Shown: one piece after another, positions 24,677 to 33,158 of the stretch | Numbering within the stretch: position 1 is the first letter of the stretch | How the letters are laid out: every line of letters begins with the position of its first letter | NCBI GenBank assembly: GCA_964464145.1 | Contig: CAYXFB010000003.1 | Span: forward strand, 1-64,000 | Reading direction: 5' to 3' | Source of the DNA: UBA5399 sp964464145 | GTDB taxonomy: Bacteria; Bacillota; Clostridia; Christensenellales; Christensenellaceae | DNA: 64,000 nucleotides | Notes under the pieces: generated by a model | Seen by the model: the letters and a program-made list of their open reading frames with translations, nothing else | Told to the model about the DNA's origin: nothing | Databases searched by the model: none | Program-made: the position numbers and the translations under genes

Positions 24677-26953
24677 TTACATTCCGGCAAGCTGCTGCGA
24701 AAGCCACGCGCTCTGCTGCTGGTATTGCGACAGAAGCTTTTCCATTTGCGCAAACTGTATATAGTATCTTTCCTCCATCTCGTACATACGATCCATCATG
24801 TCAGACATCTTTTTATCATTATCGGACAAGTTTTGATCTATATTTTTTATATTCGTCTTGGTAAGCGTATTTTGCGTTGTGGTAAAGGTATCGAAGAAAC
24901 GAGATACCAAGCCTGAGTTTTCACGCGCCACCTTGCTGTCTGTGCTGTCCGAAACACCAGCCATAACCTTGCCCACAGCGTCCGGATTTTCTTTTAACGC
25001 GGCACGGAACTTCGTTTCGTCAAAGCTTATCTGCCCCTCGTTAGACCATGTGCCGGTGGATAAACCAATATCGTGCGGAGAAAGTCCGGTGTCTCCCACC
25101 TTCTCAAACAGCGCGCTGCGCATGGACGAAAGCAGTCCATTTATTGTGGTATCGTTGCGAAGCTGACCCTTTCTGGCCTCCGCCTCCAACTTTTCTATCT
25201 CTTTTTCGGTGAGCCCCTTCTTCTCTTCCTCTGTAAGCGGCTCATAGCCCTTTTTGTAGTCGTAAGACTCCTTATAAAGACCGTTCAGTTCCTGATAGAG
25301 CTTGTTATATTCTTCCACAAAGGCCTTGACCTTGGTGACCACCGAGTCAATATCCTGACTCAATGAGAAGCTTATCGCCTTTTCATCGTCGGTGCCAACG
25401 TCTGCCATTTCCATTTTGAGGTTAAACTCTATGCCATCCAGCACAAATGAATTGCTGGAGCGTTTAACAACCTCGCCGTCTATTTTAAGCTCCGCGTCCT
25501 TGCCCGTCTTTTCGCCCACTGCTACTCCGAAGAAGGATTTGGAATCTCCAAAGGCGTTGGAGCCGTCCTTGTTTTCCACAGAAACCCAAGCCGTCTCACC
25601 CATGCTTCCGCTCGTAAAAGTGAAGCTGTCCGTTATCTGGCTGTAAGACATCTTTACGTTCAGCTCGGAATCCGCGTTCACCTTATCCATCATGGATTTT
25701 AACGAGGTCTTGGACGGGTCGAAGGAGAAATCCTTTGAAATTATCTCACCCTTGCTGTTTTTAGACTTTAGCGTGAAGCTGAACATACCGTTGCCATCCA
25801 GCTCAAGCTGTACGCCCATCTTTTCGGCGGCGGATTTTATGCTGTCCGCGTCCCTGTCTATGTTCTCGTATTTGCTGGTGGTGCCCGCGTTTATTCCCGC
25901 GAACAGACCATCCTCGCCAAAAGCTTTACCTACGCCGCTCTCAAGCTCCAACTTGCTGGCAGAACCGGCCGAATTGTTACGTATGATAAATTTGTCCGCG
26001 TCAAGGTCGTATGTCATTGTAACATCTGCGGCCGTGTTGGCGTTCACCGTATCCAATACATCTTGAATGCTGTCCGTACTGCTGAACGAAAACTGCTGAC
26101 CGTTTATTTTGAAGGAAAGATTACCTCCGTCCAAAATGCTTTTTCCGGTGGCAGCCTCAAAATCTCCCAGTGTCATATCATTGCTGGTGAGAATGTTTTT
26201 CGCCTTTACGGTAGCCTCAGAACCGAATATACCGCCAGTTTCTATAACCTTGGGTGAATTTGATCCGTTCTGTATGCGTATATCCTTATTGCCGTTTTCC
26301 TTGTTGGCAATCAATATTTTACCGTCCGCATTGAGAGACATATTAACGCCCGCCTTGCCGTTGGCGTTCACCGCGTTTATGACATCCTCAATTTTTTCAT
26401 CCTGCCTGAATGTGAAGGTCTCTCCGTTTATTGAAAAGGACAACTGCTGATCCACCTGTTCGAAGGCAAAAACATCGCCAATCTTGGCGTCTGCCGCAAC
26501 AACCTTATCTCCACTTGTACTCGCAAAGAAATTTGTGCCCGAGGAGCCCGAAACCATAACGTTACGGTTTCTGTGCTTTTCGCCCTCCATTCTTGCATAG
26601 TCTGCAAGAGAGACGCCCGTTATCCTGTGGCTGCCTATGCTTGCGCCCGAGGTTGCCTTTATATCCACGTATTTATTTTCCGTATAGCTGACTTTGTAGG
26701 CTCTATATACGTTCTGCGACATAATATTATCAGGACTCAGCACGCTCATAAACTTGTCTCTGAAAGTTTTGAGCTTTGTGTTTATGTCTGCATATGCCGC
26801 CCTTTTCCATTCCAGCTTAGTGTTTTGCTTGTATATACGGTCATACTTCATCTGCTCCGTCTTCATCATGTTGGATACAAGTGTATCCGTATCCATATTC
26901 GAAGCCAAGCCCGTTATCCTAGTTGTACCATATCCGCTTATTGGTGTTGCCAT
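24677..26953 (-). CDS. fliD: Flagellar filament cap protein FliD (HAP2), enlarged
   Basis: About 758 residues from ATG 26953 (MATPISGYGTTRITGLASNMDTD), versus roughly 450-500 in B. subtilis-type FliD. The N-terminal FliD domain (RITGLASNMDTDTLV...MMKTEQ) and C-terminal domain (VKAFVEEYNKLYQELN..., VSRFFDTFTTTQNTLTK... coiled C-end) are intact. The middle carries three repeats of the flagellin hook IN-type motif (F.INGE.F.F....I.DV...VNAN; about residues 180-420), so the size increase comes from surface-exposed domains. The cap sits at the filament tip and folds flagellin; it may also adhere. Two upstream in-frame starts (26974, 26965) sit less well with the AAAAGGA site. A sigma-28-type promoter lies about 75 nt upstream. 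Confidence 0.95.
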   Translation of the reverse strand: MATPISGYGTTRITGLASNMDTDTLVSNMMKTEQMKYDRIYKQNTKLEWKRAAYADINTKLKTFRDKFMSVLSPDNIMSQNVYRAYKVSYTENKYVDIKATSGASIGSHRITGVSLADYARMEGEKHRNRNVMVSGSSGTNFFASTSGDKVVAADAKIGDVFAFEQVDQQLSFSINGETFTFRQDEKIEDVINAVNANGKAGVNMSLNADGKILIANKENGNKDIRIQNGSNSPKVIETGGIFGSEATVKAKNILTSNDMTLGDFEAATGKSILDGGNLSFKINGQQFSFSSTDSIQDVLDTVNANTAADVTMTYDLDADKFIIRNNSAGSASKLELESGVGKAFGEDGLFAGINAGTTSKYENIDRDADSIKSAAEKMGVQLELDGNGMFSFTLKSKNSKGEIISKDFSFDPSKTSLKSMMDKVNADSELNVKMSYSQITDSFTFTSGSMGETAWVSVENKDGSNAFGDSKSFFGVAVGEKTGKDAELKIDGEVVKRSSNSFVLDGIEFNLKMEMADVGTDDEKAISFSLSQDIDSVVTKVKAFVEEYNKLYQELNGLYKESYDYKKGYEPLTEEEKKGLTEKEIEKLEAEARKGQLRNDTTINGLLSSMRSALFEKVGDTGLSPHDIGLSTGTWSNEGQISFDETKFRAALKENPDAVGKVMAGVSDSTDSKVARENSGLVSRFFDTFTTTQNTLTKTNIKNIDQNLSDNDKKMSDMMDRMYEMEERYYIQFAQMEKLLSQYQQQSAWLSQQLAGM

Positions 26954-26996
26954 GTTTCCATACATCCTTTTCAAATATTTAGAGAATCCGTTCTCA

Positions 26997-27052
26997 ATAT
27001 CGCAGTATTACAATTTCTATATATTATATCGCACTTTTAAAGGAAAACTTTA
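26997..27052 (-). promoter_or_regulatory. Sigma-28 (flagellar) promoter of fliD-fliS
   Basis: TAAA (27049-27052), exactly 15 bp, TGCGATAT (27026-27033) on the minus strand; compare TAAA-N15-GCCGATAT of Bacillus sigma-D. A weaker second copy TATA-N15-TGCGATAT ends at 26997. A TATAAT overlaps the main -10, so housekeeping transcription is also possible. Identical spacing and -10 occur at flgM. Confidence 0.75.
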
Positions 27053-27104
27053 TCGTTTTTTGCATTTATTTTTAAATTTATCGCTGTTTTTTAAGTATTG
27101 TATC

Positions 27105-27130
27105 AAAAAAGCGCCGCAACCACGCGACGC
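27105..27130 (-). terminator. Intrinsic terminator after the peptidase-like gene
   Basis: GCGTCGC (27124-27130) pairs with GCGGCGC (27111-27117, one G-U) around a 6-nt loop, then TTTTTT (27105-27110). It ends the transcript of the second fliK-like gene and its downstream neighbour just before the fliD promoter. Confidence 0.85.
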
Positions 27131-27147
27131 CTATATACCGTTCTTGC

Positions 27148-28245
27148 CTATATATGCACGAAATATTCCACCTGCGGCAGTGTGCCCGCGCCGTATATTG
27201 ATGTTATATAGTCGTAATTCTTGAGCTTGCTGCCCGCTTGCGAAATAGCCACGCCGCGCGTGGGATCGTATCTGCCGTCCACGGACGGGCTGACCACCTG
27301 CACATGGCCGTGACCGGATGGATTTTTCCACGAAGTAACTGCAGGCATTCCCATATTTGCGTAATATTGCGCCTCCTCGGCGGACACCCTTGTCCAGCCG
27401 TAGGTTTGGCCGTTTGTGTTCAACCAGGTGTTTATTTGGTTTGCGTCAAGCTCCTTCGCGCCGCCCGCGCCCGAAGACACCGGCCTGCCCGCAGCGTCCG
27501 TGAAGTGGGGTATCTCCGCGCCCATCGCGCGCGTCACGTCCCACAGGAATATATTGCAGTAGGTATCGCCCTGCCCCTGCTTGTTCACAGCGTAGCGCTG
27601 GTTTGTTTCCACATTGAACTGGTTTATGACCGCGCGGTATATATCCGCGCTGCGCTGGCCTATGTTGCTTGTTATGGAGGGGTTGGAGGCCACCCATGAA
27701 TTTGTGGGTATGCCCTGCCCGGCAGCCGCCGAATAAGCGTTGTGCGCACAGGCCGCCATCTGCGTGCCGTACGCGCCGTAGGCGTTTTGGTTGGCACCGT
27801 ACATATTGTTCAGCATACTGTTGTTTTGATTGCTGTTGTTGTTATTGCCCTGCTGCTGCGCCAGCACCAGCATGAGCATCATCATCATCATGCTGTTATC
27901 GGAACCGCCGCCCAGAATGTCCGTGCCGCCGCCCATTCCCATGAGCCCGGAGAGACCGGAGGAATAAGACCCGCCGCTTCCGCCCAGATTGGAAAAATCA
28001 CCAATGCCCGTGGTGGAAAGACCGGCCGTGTTCATCGTCATCATGCCCGAAAGCATCTGTGAAAAAGAATTGTTCAGCCCATTCTGCGAACCGGCCGTTT
28101 TGTTTGCCGTTCCCAAATTGTTTCCATACATGCCCTGCGTGCCCATAAGAGCACCCGAAGATGGCACGTAGTTCGTATTCGCATTTCCGCCGGTAACGTG
28201 CATATTACTCATATATACGTTGTTTACCGCATCATTGATTGGCAT
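27148..28245 (-). CDS. Putative peptidoglycan-active cysteine peptidase (CHAP/NlpC-like C-terminus), flagellar cluster
   Basis: A 365-residue protein. Residues ~1-150 are low-complexity (Asn, Gly, Ser, Met), including a Met-rich hydrophobic patch at about 118-129 and Gln/Asn tracts. The C-terminal ~170 residues look like a compact Cys/His hydrolase: GDTYCNIFLWDVTRAMG (Cys ~230) and SGHGHVQVVSP (His ~312/314). This matches the spacing of CHAP/NlpC-type amidases that cut peptidoglycan peptides. It has no signal peptide, so flagellar type III export is inferred. It follows the second FliK-like gene by 79 nt and ends at a terminator. With the SLT enzyme at 20.8 kb the cluster would hold a glycan and a peptide hydrolase. 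A rod-cap (FlgJ) function is possible. The enzymatic call rests on motif reading only. Confidence 0.6.
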   Translation of the reverse strand: MPINDAVNNVYMSNMHVTGGNANTNYVPSSGALMGTQGMYGNNLGTANKTAGSQNGLNNSFSQMLSGMMTMNTAGLSTTGIGDFSNLGGSGGSYSSGLSGLMGMGGGTDILGGGSDNSMMMMMLMLVLAQQQGNNNNSNQNNSMLNNMYGANQNAYGAYGTQMAACAHNAYSAAAGQGIPTNSWVASNPSITSNIGQRSADIYRAVINQFNVETNQRYAVNKQGQGDTYCNIFLWDVTRAMGAEIPHFTDAAGRPVSSGAGGAKELDANQINTWLNTNGQTYGWTRVSAEEAQYYANMGMPAVTSWKNPSGHGHVQVVSPSVDGRYDPTRGVAISQAGSKLKNYDYITSIYGAGTLPQVEYFVHI

Positions 28246-28324
28246 AGCTGGTATGTCCCCCCTATTTGCATATACATTCTAATTATATCAAATATTCCGC
28301 AAATTGCAAAAGCAATTTTGTTCG

Positions 28325-30262
28325 TCACACGCTTATGTCCACCGCCTGCAGCTGGAAATTTTCCTCTCGACCCAGCACCTGATCCACATTGAGCGGCGTA
28401 GCGGGCTTGTCCATACGCACCACCTTCACCTCGCGCACGGCAAAATCGCCCTCTGTAAGAAGCTCTGTAAGCTCGGCCGTGCTCTTTTGCAGATATTTGA
28501 GCACAGCGTCGTTCTCCACGCGAAACTCTATTGCGAGATGTTCCAGCTCCGAGCGCATCACGGTCTCCACCCGCCCCATGTTCTCTGTTTCAAGCGCTAT
28601 TAGTATGGTGGTGTTCGTGCGGCTCTCCTCGCCGCCCTTTTGCTTGCGCTCGAAAACATAGAGCTCCGCCGTGTTCTTCTTCTGGTCTATCTCTATTGGT
28701 ATCTGGCAGTAATAAAAATTATCTATGTTGTTCCCCAGCTGTATGCGCGAGGAAATATCCGCCGCGCGCTGTGCCGGGGCGCTGGCCTCACCCATGAGGC
28801 GCGAAAGACTGCTTTGCACGCTGTCCGCCGCGCTCTGCTGGCTCTTCACGGCATTTTGCAGATTTTCCGCGTCCGCCGGAACGTCCCGCCGCATACTCAC
28901 CGTGAACTTGGCCAGTGTTTGCAACACCTGCTGCACCTCCCGCACCGCCGCGCTGTCCAAATTTGCCGCCTGCGCGTTTGCCGCGTTCTGACCGTTTGCG
29001 CTTTGCTGCGCATTGCCCGTCTGCGTGTTTGGCTGCGTGCTTTGCTGTGCGTTTGCGCCCTGCTGCGCCTGCCCCTCACCGCCCGGTAAGGTTTGCTGCG
29101 GCTGCGTTGCCTGCGCCGTCTCTCCCGCCGCACTGCGCGCCGTCTGATATGCCGTCAGCAGCGTTTGCGTAGCCTGCGCGCTCTTCTCCGGCGGAAGCGA
29201 AAACTTTGATATAAAACCCTCTATCGCCTGCTTTGCCTCGCCCTCGCTCATGTTTTGCAGCGTAGACATAAAATCTGCCACGGCGCTCTGCGGCAGATTT
29301 TTCACCGGATTATCGGGAGCGCTGCCGTTTATCACAGTCATGAATGTTTCGTTGAAAACGGCCTGCTGCGCCTGCGTAAGCGCAGCGTTCGAAGTTTGCG
29401 CCGCCTGTGCGGCTTGCGGCGCGGCGGTCGCGTTCGCCATCGCTCCCGTTGCGCTCTGCTGTGCCACGTTTTCGAGCGCGGCCATAAATTTCGCCTCGGC
29501 TTCGCTCATGTTTTCCGCGCGCGGAGCAGTTTGCTGCGCTTGCTCACCCTCCTCCGCCTCCATGCCCGCCGGCAGCGGCGCGGCCGAATCGGCGGCTTTA
29601 GCCTCCTGCGCGCCCGCCTTGATTTCCGCCTGACCGCCCACCGCGGCCTGAGCCTGCGGTTCCGCCTGATCCAAAAGCTGCATGAGCTCGTTCATAAGCT
29701 GCTGTGTATCCGCGCCCAGATCGCCCTTGCCCTGTATCCACTGCATAATGAGGTTCACATTCTCCTGCGTCACCGGCACATCGTTCGCCGCCATGAAAAG
29801 CGCGGCGGACGCGGGCAACTCCGGGTAGGACATCGCTATCTTCACAAGCAGCGCCACGCGCTCGGGCGAGGGCTGTATGTTTCTGTCCACAAGAAATTGC
29901 GCGGCCTTTGTGTTCACCTCGGAGGGCTGTATTCCCATGTCCATAAGCCGTACCTGAAGATCGCCCGTGCCAAGGTGCACCGGCTGGCCGTTCACCGAGG
30001 TAAGGCGCAGGTGCACACTGCCGTCGCTCTTGGACGTCATCATGAGCTCCAGCTTGTCACCCGCCAGCATTACCTGCGCGCCGGGAAAATCCGCCTTCAC
30101 GGTTGTGCCGTCCGGCATCTTGAGCGTGAGCGAGCTGCCCTGCGCCTCCACCACCTCGGCCTTTATGGTCTGCCCCTCGCGCATCGTCTGAAATGGAGAT
30201 TTCCCTCCTTCCGTTACAGTGCCCGCTTGCGTGGGGTTTATATTTATGGGTGTAAACTGCAT
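28325..30262 (-). CDS. Second FliK-like hook-length-control-type protein (YlqG-like)
   Basis: A 645-residue protein rich in Ala, Gln and Glu through ~190-500, typical of the disordered ruler part of FliK proteins. The N-terminus (GQTIKAEVVEAQGSSLTLKM) and the ordered C-terminal region (FYYCQIPIEIDQKKNTAELYVFERK, then TTILIALETENMGRVETVMR) fit the YlqG/FliK-C type. In Bacillus, ylqG is next to ylqH, a gene for a protein like the FlhB C-terminal domain; here the same pair occurs but back to back on opposite strands. A canonical fliK is also present at 39-40.6 kb, so this is a paralogue whose task is unknown. CGGAGG lies 7 nt before the ATG; a sigma-28-like site lies ~35 nt upstream. Confidence 0.75.
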   Translation of the reverse strand: MQFTPININPTQAGTVTEGGKSPFQTMREGQTIKAEVVEAQGSSLTLKMPDGTTVKADFPGAQVMLAGDKLELMMTSKSDGSVHLRLTSVNGQPVHLGTGDLQVRLMDMGIQPSEVNTKAAQFLVDRNIQPSPERVALLVKIAMSYPELPASAALFMAANDVPVTQENVNLIMQWIQGKGDLGADTQQLMNELMQLLDQAEPQAQAAVGGQAEIKAGAQEAKAADSAAPLPAGMEAEEGEQAQQTAPRAENMSEAEAKFMAALENVAQQSATGAMANATAAPQAAQAAQTSNAALTQAQQAVFNETFMTVINGSAPDNPVKNLPQSAVADFMSTLQNMSEGEAKQAIEGFISKFSLPPEKSAQATQTLLTAYQTARSAAGETAQATQPQQTLPGGEGQAQQGANAQQSTQPNTQTGNAQQSANGQNAANAQAANLDSAAVREVQQVLQTLAKFTVSMRRDVPADAENLQNAVKSQQSAADSVQSSLSRLMGEASAPAQRAADISSRIQLGNNIDNFYYCQIPIEIDQKKNTAELYVFERKQKGGEESRTNTTILIALETENMGRVETVMRSELEHLAIEFRVENDAVLKYLQKSTAELTELLTEGDFAVREVKVVRMDKPATPLNVDQVLGREENFQLQAVDISV

Positions 30263-30294
30263 TTGTTACCTCCGCTTATTTGCATATACATAAT

Positions 30295-30321
30295 ATATCG
30301 GTCAAAAGCGCCTTTACTTAA
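30295..30321 (-). promoter_or_regulatory. Sigma-28-type promoter of the second fliK-like gene
   Basis: TTAA (30318-30321), 15 bp, ACCGATAT (30295-30302) on the minus strand: 10 of 12 positions agree with TAAA-N15-GCCGATAT. It is located 33 nt upstream of the start codon. Confidence 0.6.
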
Positions 30322-30353
30322 TGGATTTTTTTGCGCACGGCGTTTTTTTCGCA

Positions 30354-30381
30354 TTGTTTTTTCGCGTCAAAACGGTATAAT
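30354..30381 (+). promoter_or_regulatory. Sigma-A promoter of the FlhB-like gene, predicted leaderless
   Basis: TTGTTT (30354-30359), 16 bp, TATAAT (30376-30381). The expected start point, ~7 nt after the -10, falls at 30388-30389, the A of the ATG. No ribosome binding site precedes that ATG. Confidence 0.7.
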
Positions 30382-30388
30382 AATTTGT

Positions 30389-30682
30389 ATGGAGATAAAA
30401 GACTACCGGAAAAACGCAAAGGCGGCCGCGCTGAAATACGATCCCGCAAATGACGACGCACCCATAATCACCGCGCTTGGCATGGGTCATGTGGCCGCGC
30501 GCATAATAGAAAACGCGCAGCAGCACAATATTCCCGTCGTCGAAGATAAAAAACTCTCCGACGTGCTTATGCAGCTTTCCGTCGGAGATATCATTCCTCA
30601 AAAATTATATGAAGCCGTGGCGCAGATACTTATATACATAAGCCAGCAGGACGGCTCCTTTAAAGACAAGCTCAAATTTTGA
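30389..30682 (+). CDS. FlhB C-terminal-domain-like protein (YlqH/FlhX type)
   Basis: A 97-residue protein resembling the cytoplasmic C-terminal domain of the export-gate protein FlhB: A.ALKYDP...AP.I.A.G....A..I...A..H.IPVVED..L...L..L..GD.IP..LYEAVA.IL.YI. The NPTH self-cleavage motif of true FlhB is absent at the matching place (YDPANDDAP), as in YlqH-type paralogues. There is no membrane domain. It is the only plus-strand gene inside the supercluster, divergent from the FliK-like gene and convergent with cheB. A substrate-specificity role together with the neighbouring FliK-like protein is inferred from the Bacillus ylqG-ylqH pairing. A longer frame open upstream to 29255 is a shadow of the minus-strand gene. 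Confidence 0.88.
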   Translation: MEIKDYRKNAKAAALKYDPANDDAPIITALGMGHVAARIIENAQQHNIPVVEDKKLSDVLMQLSVGDIIPQKLYEAVAQILIYISQQDGSFKDKLKF

Positions 30683-30701
30683 TTAGAGCAAATTGCTCTA
30701 A
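30683..30701. terminator. Palindrome between convergent FlhB-like and cheB genes
   Basis: TTAGAGCAA and TTGCTCTAA are perfect 9-bp arms around one base, immediately after the stop at 30682 and covering the cheB stop at 30698. Position suggests a bidirectional end point, but neither side has a U-tract, so termination would need a factor. Confidence 0.4.
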
Positions 30702-31765
30702 ACCTTACCCGCGAACAGATGATCCAGCAGCGTTTGGGCTATGGTGTCAAGCGGCGCTTGGCGCACCACCCCGCCCAGCTTGTACGCCACCATTGGCATA
30801 CCGTATACCACGCTGGAGGCCTCGTCCTGTCCGATAGTGTATGCGCCGCGCTTGCGCAGCTTCAGCATACCGTTGGCGCCATCCTGCCCCATGCCGGTAA
30901 GAATTATGGCAGTGGTGCTCCTGTCCGCAAATTTCGCCACAGAATCGAACATAACATCCACAGAGGGCCGGTGCCCGTTCACCTTCTCGGTGTTTGTGCA
31001 ATGTATGCGCATTTGTGTGCCGTCTTTTATTACCTGTATGTGCGAATCTCCCGGGGCAACAAAGGCGTGACCCGGCCTTATTATATCGTTTTCCTCGGCT
31101 TCCTTTACGTTCAGCTTTGTTTCGCGGTTTAGACGCTCCGCGTACATCTTTGTGAAAACTGGCGGCATGTGCTGCACGATGACCATACCGGGTATGTTGG
31201 CGGGCAGCTGTTTTAGTATGAAGCTCGTGGCCTCCGTTCCGCCGGTGGACGCGCCCAGCGCGATAAGGCCGGAGGGTGTTCCCCCTCCGGGAGCCATGGC
31301 GGGCACTGCCACCGTACCCGATTTTATGATGGGCGGCGGCGGAGCCTTGCGGTGCTTCGCGTGCGTGGCGGTGGACGCCACTATTATTTTATCTATTATA
31401 TCCGCGCCAAAGTCATCCAAAGCTTTTCCGGGTGTCATTGGCGGCTTTTCAACAAAATCGACGGCACCCGCATTCATAGCCTCAAAAACTATATCGCTGC
31501 GCGTGCTTATTACAACTGTGGGCATCCAATTTCGCGGCATCTGCTCCTTTAGGAAATCTATGCCGTTCATTTTGGGCATATTTATATCCAGAGTCATCAC
31601 ATCGGGGTGAAGCTCCTCTATCTTTTCTCTCGCCTCATAAGGATCGGCCGCAGTCCCAACCACCTGTATCCTAGACGATTTTATCATCAAATTTGTTAAA
31701 ATCGTCCTGAAAAAAACCGAATCATCAACGATCAAAAGTCTTATTCTTTTCGGTGCTCCCTGCAT
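30698..31765 (-). CDS. cheB: Chemotaxis response regulator protein-glutamate methylesterase CheB
   Basis: A 355-residue two-domain protein. The receiver domain has D14/D15 and the phosphorylated Asp near 60 (DVMTLDINMP). After a proline-rich linker (KAPPPP) comes the methylesterase domain with the catalytic triad Ser ~173 (GASTGGTEA), His ~199 (VQHMPP) and Asp ~295 (TGMGQDGANG). It removes methyl groups from, and deamidates, chemoreceptors. It lies last in the fliM-fliY-cheB group, 13 nt after fliY, with GAGG 8 nt before the ATG. Confidence 0.97.
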   Translation of the reverse strand: MQGAPKRIRLLIVDDSVFFRTILTNLMIKSSRIQVVGTAADPYEAREKIEELHPDVMTLDINMPKMNGIDFLKEQMPRNWMPTVVISTRSDIVFEAMNAGAVDFVEKPPMTPGKALDDFGADIIDKIIVASTATHAKHRKAPPPPIIKSGTVAVPAMAPGGGTPSGLIALGASTGGTEATSFILKQLPANIPGMVIVQHMPPVFTKMYAERLNRETKLNVKEAEENDIIRPGHAFVAPGDSHIQVIKDGTQMRIHCTNTEKVNGHRPSVDVMFDSVAKFADRSTTAIILTGMGQDGANGMLKLRKRGAYTIGQDEASSVVYGMPMVAYKLGGVVRQAPLDTIAQTLLDHLFAGKV

Positions 31766-31778
31766 TTACTCAACCTCA

Positions 31779-33158
31779 CTAGAGCAGATCTTGAGCGGAG
31801 AATGAATTTATCTCAGTTATCCTGACGCCGTAATTATCTTCTATTACAACCACTTCGCCACGGCCTATTCGCTTGCCGTTAACAAGTATGTCCACGGCCT
31901 CGCCCGCTATTTTATCAAGCACAATAACGGAACCCATGTTGTACTCCAGTATATTCTTTATCTTCTGGCGCGCCTTGCCAAGCTCCACCGTAACGTGCAT
32001 GGGCACATCCAGTATTATCTCTATATTTTCTGGTGAAGCCATGCTGCCCGGCTCCGCCGAGAAACTCGGGAAGGAGGGCTGCTGCACATTTTGATATACC
32101 GGCTGCGGCGCAGGCTGTTGATATGCCGGTTGCATTGGCTGCTGATATGCCGGCTGCATTGGCTGCTGGTATATCGGCTGTTGCTGGTACATTGGTTGCT
32201 GGTACTGCTCCTGCTGTTGATACATCATATTTTGCTCCTGTGCCATCTGAGGCTGTACCGGTGGCGGGGCCTGCTGAGCGGGCGGCGCTTCCATCTGCGG
32301 AGGCGCTACCGCCTGCAGCGGCGTTTGCTGCGGCGCTGCAACTGGCTCTTCCATCGTTGCGTCTCCTAAAACCTCGCGCGCCATCTGGTGGGCCATTTCT
32401 ATTGGTATTATCTGCATTATCTCACTCGTCAGCAGATCTTCTATTTCCATATGGAACGATGTTTTCACGAAGGGTTCGTTGTTCTTTGAAAAAACATCCG
32501 AAATATTTCCGTCGTCTATTTTGAGCCTTTTGGTTGTGGGTGTTGATATATCTATGGTCTTGCCGAATATATCCGCCATTGAGGTGGCCGCAGAACCTAC
32601 CATTTGGTTCATTACCTCGTTCATAGCGCTCATATGTATCTCATTGAGCTCTATGTTATTGGGATCCACGTCCTCCGTTTCACCCAGCAGCACATTTGTT
32701 ATGAGCGCCACGTCGTATTCTTTCAATATGAGCAAATTATCCCCGTGCAGCCCCTTTGTGTAGCTGACCTCGGAAACCACAAGCGGCGCAGGATACTCCC
32801 TGCTCAGAGAATCCAGCGTGTGTATGGAAAGAGCTGGCGTGGTTATGGCAACTCGCCTCTCAAGCAGCGTAGACATGGTTGTGGCGGAGGTTCCCATGCA
32901 AATATTGCCCACCTCGCCCAGCACATCAACTTCATCCTTGGAAAGGTAGTCTGAAACCTTCAGCTCCGGCTCTTCATTTGAAGGCGGCGCGGGGAAAACA
33001 AAATCCTCGGTCGGCTCACTTGCCGCCGCAATGCCCTCATCCGGTACTTGTGCCGCTTCGGGCGCGCCCTGCGCCTCATCCGCCGCATCACCGTCTATCT
33101 GGCCGGCTCCGCTCAGCATTTTCTCTATTTCCTCAGGACTCATTACCTCATTGCTCAA
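31779..33158 (-). CDS. fliY: Flagellar motor switch phosphatase FliY (FliN type)
   Basis: About 459 residues. The N-terminal CheC-like phosphatase part contains two E-x2-N active sites (GEVGNICMG and NEVMNQMVG), so it can dephosphorylate CheY-P. A Gln/Pro/Tyr/Met-rich linker with YQQPMQPA repeats (about 285-370) joins the C-terminal FliN/SpoA domain (ILDVPMHVTVELGKAR to GEVVVIEDNYGVRI). It is a C-ring component. Start chosen at TTG 33158 with AAGGAG 10 nt upstream, giving an 11-nt overlap with fliM; other in-frame starts lie at 33167 and 33179. The linker is unusually long. Confidence 0.95.
   Translation of the reverse strand: MSNEVMSPEEIEKMLSGAGQIDGDAADEAQGAPEAAQVPDEGIAAASEPTEDFVFPAPPSNEEPELKVSDYLSKDEVDVLGEVGNICMGTSATTMSTLLERRVAITTPALSIHTLDSLSREYPAPLVVSEVSYTKGLHGDNLLILKEYDVALITNVLLGETEDVDPNNIELNEIHMSAMNEVMNQMVGSAATSMADIFGKTIDISTPTTKRLKIDDGNISDVFSKNNEPFVKTSFHMEIEDLLTSEIMQIIPIEMAHQMAREVLGDATMEEPVAAPQQTPLQAVAPPQMEAPPAQQAPPPVQPQMAQEQNMMYQQQEQYQQPMYQQQPIYQQPMQPAYQQPMQPAYQQPAPQPVYQNVQQPSFPSFSAEPGSMASPENIEIILDVPMHVTVELGKARQKIKNILEYNMGSVIVLDKIAGEAVDILVNGKRIGRGEVVVIEDNYGVRITEINSFSAQDLL

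Noticed and set aside
27026..27040. TATAAT overlapping the fliD sigma-28 -10 as the main promoter
   Set aside because: No acceptable -35 at 16-18 bp, whereas the sigma-28 match is complete; kept only as an alternative.
29255..30388. Long plus-strand open frame upstream of the FlhB-like gene (would make a 475-residue protein)
   Set aside because: It is antisense to the FliK-like gene, Arg/His/Leu-rich and not protein-like; only the part from 30389 is real.
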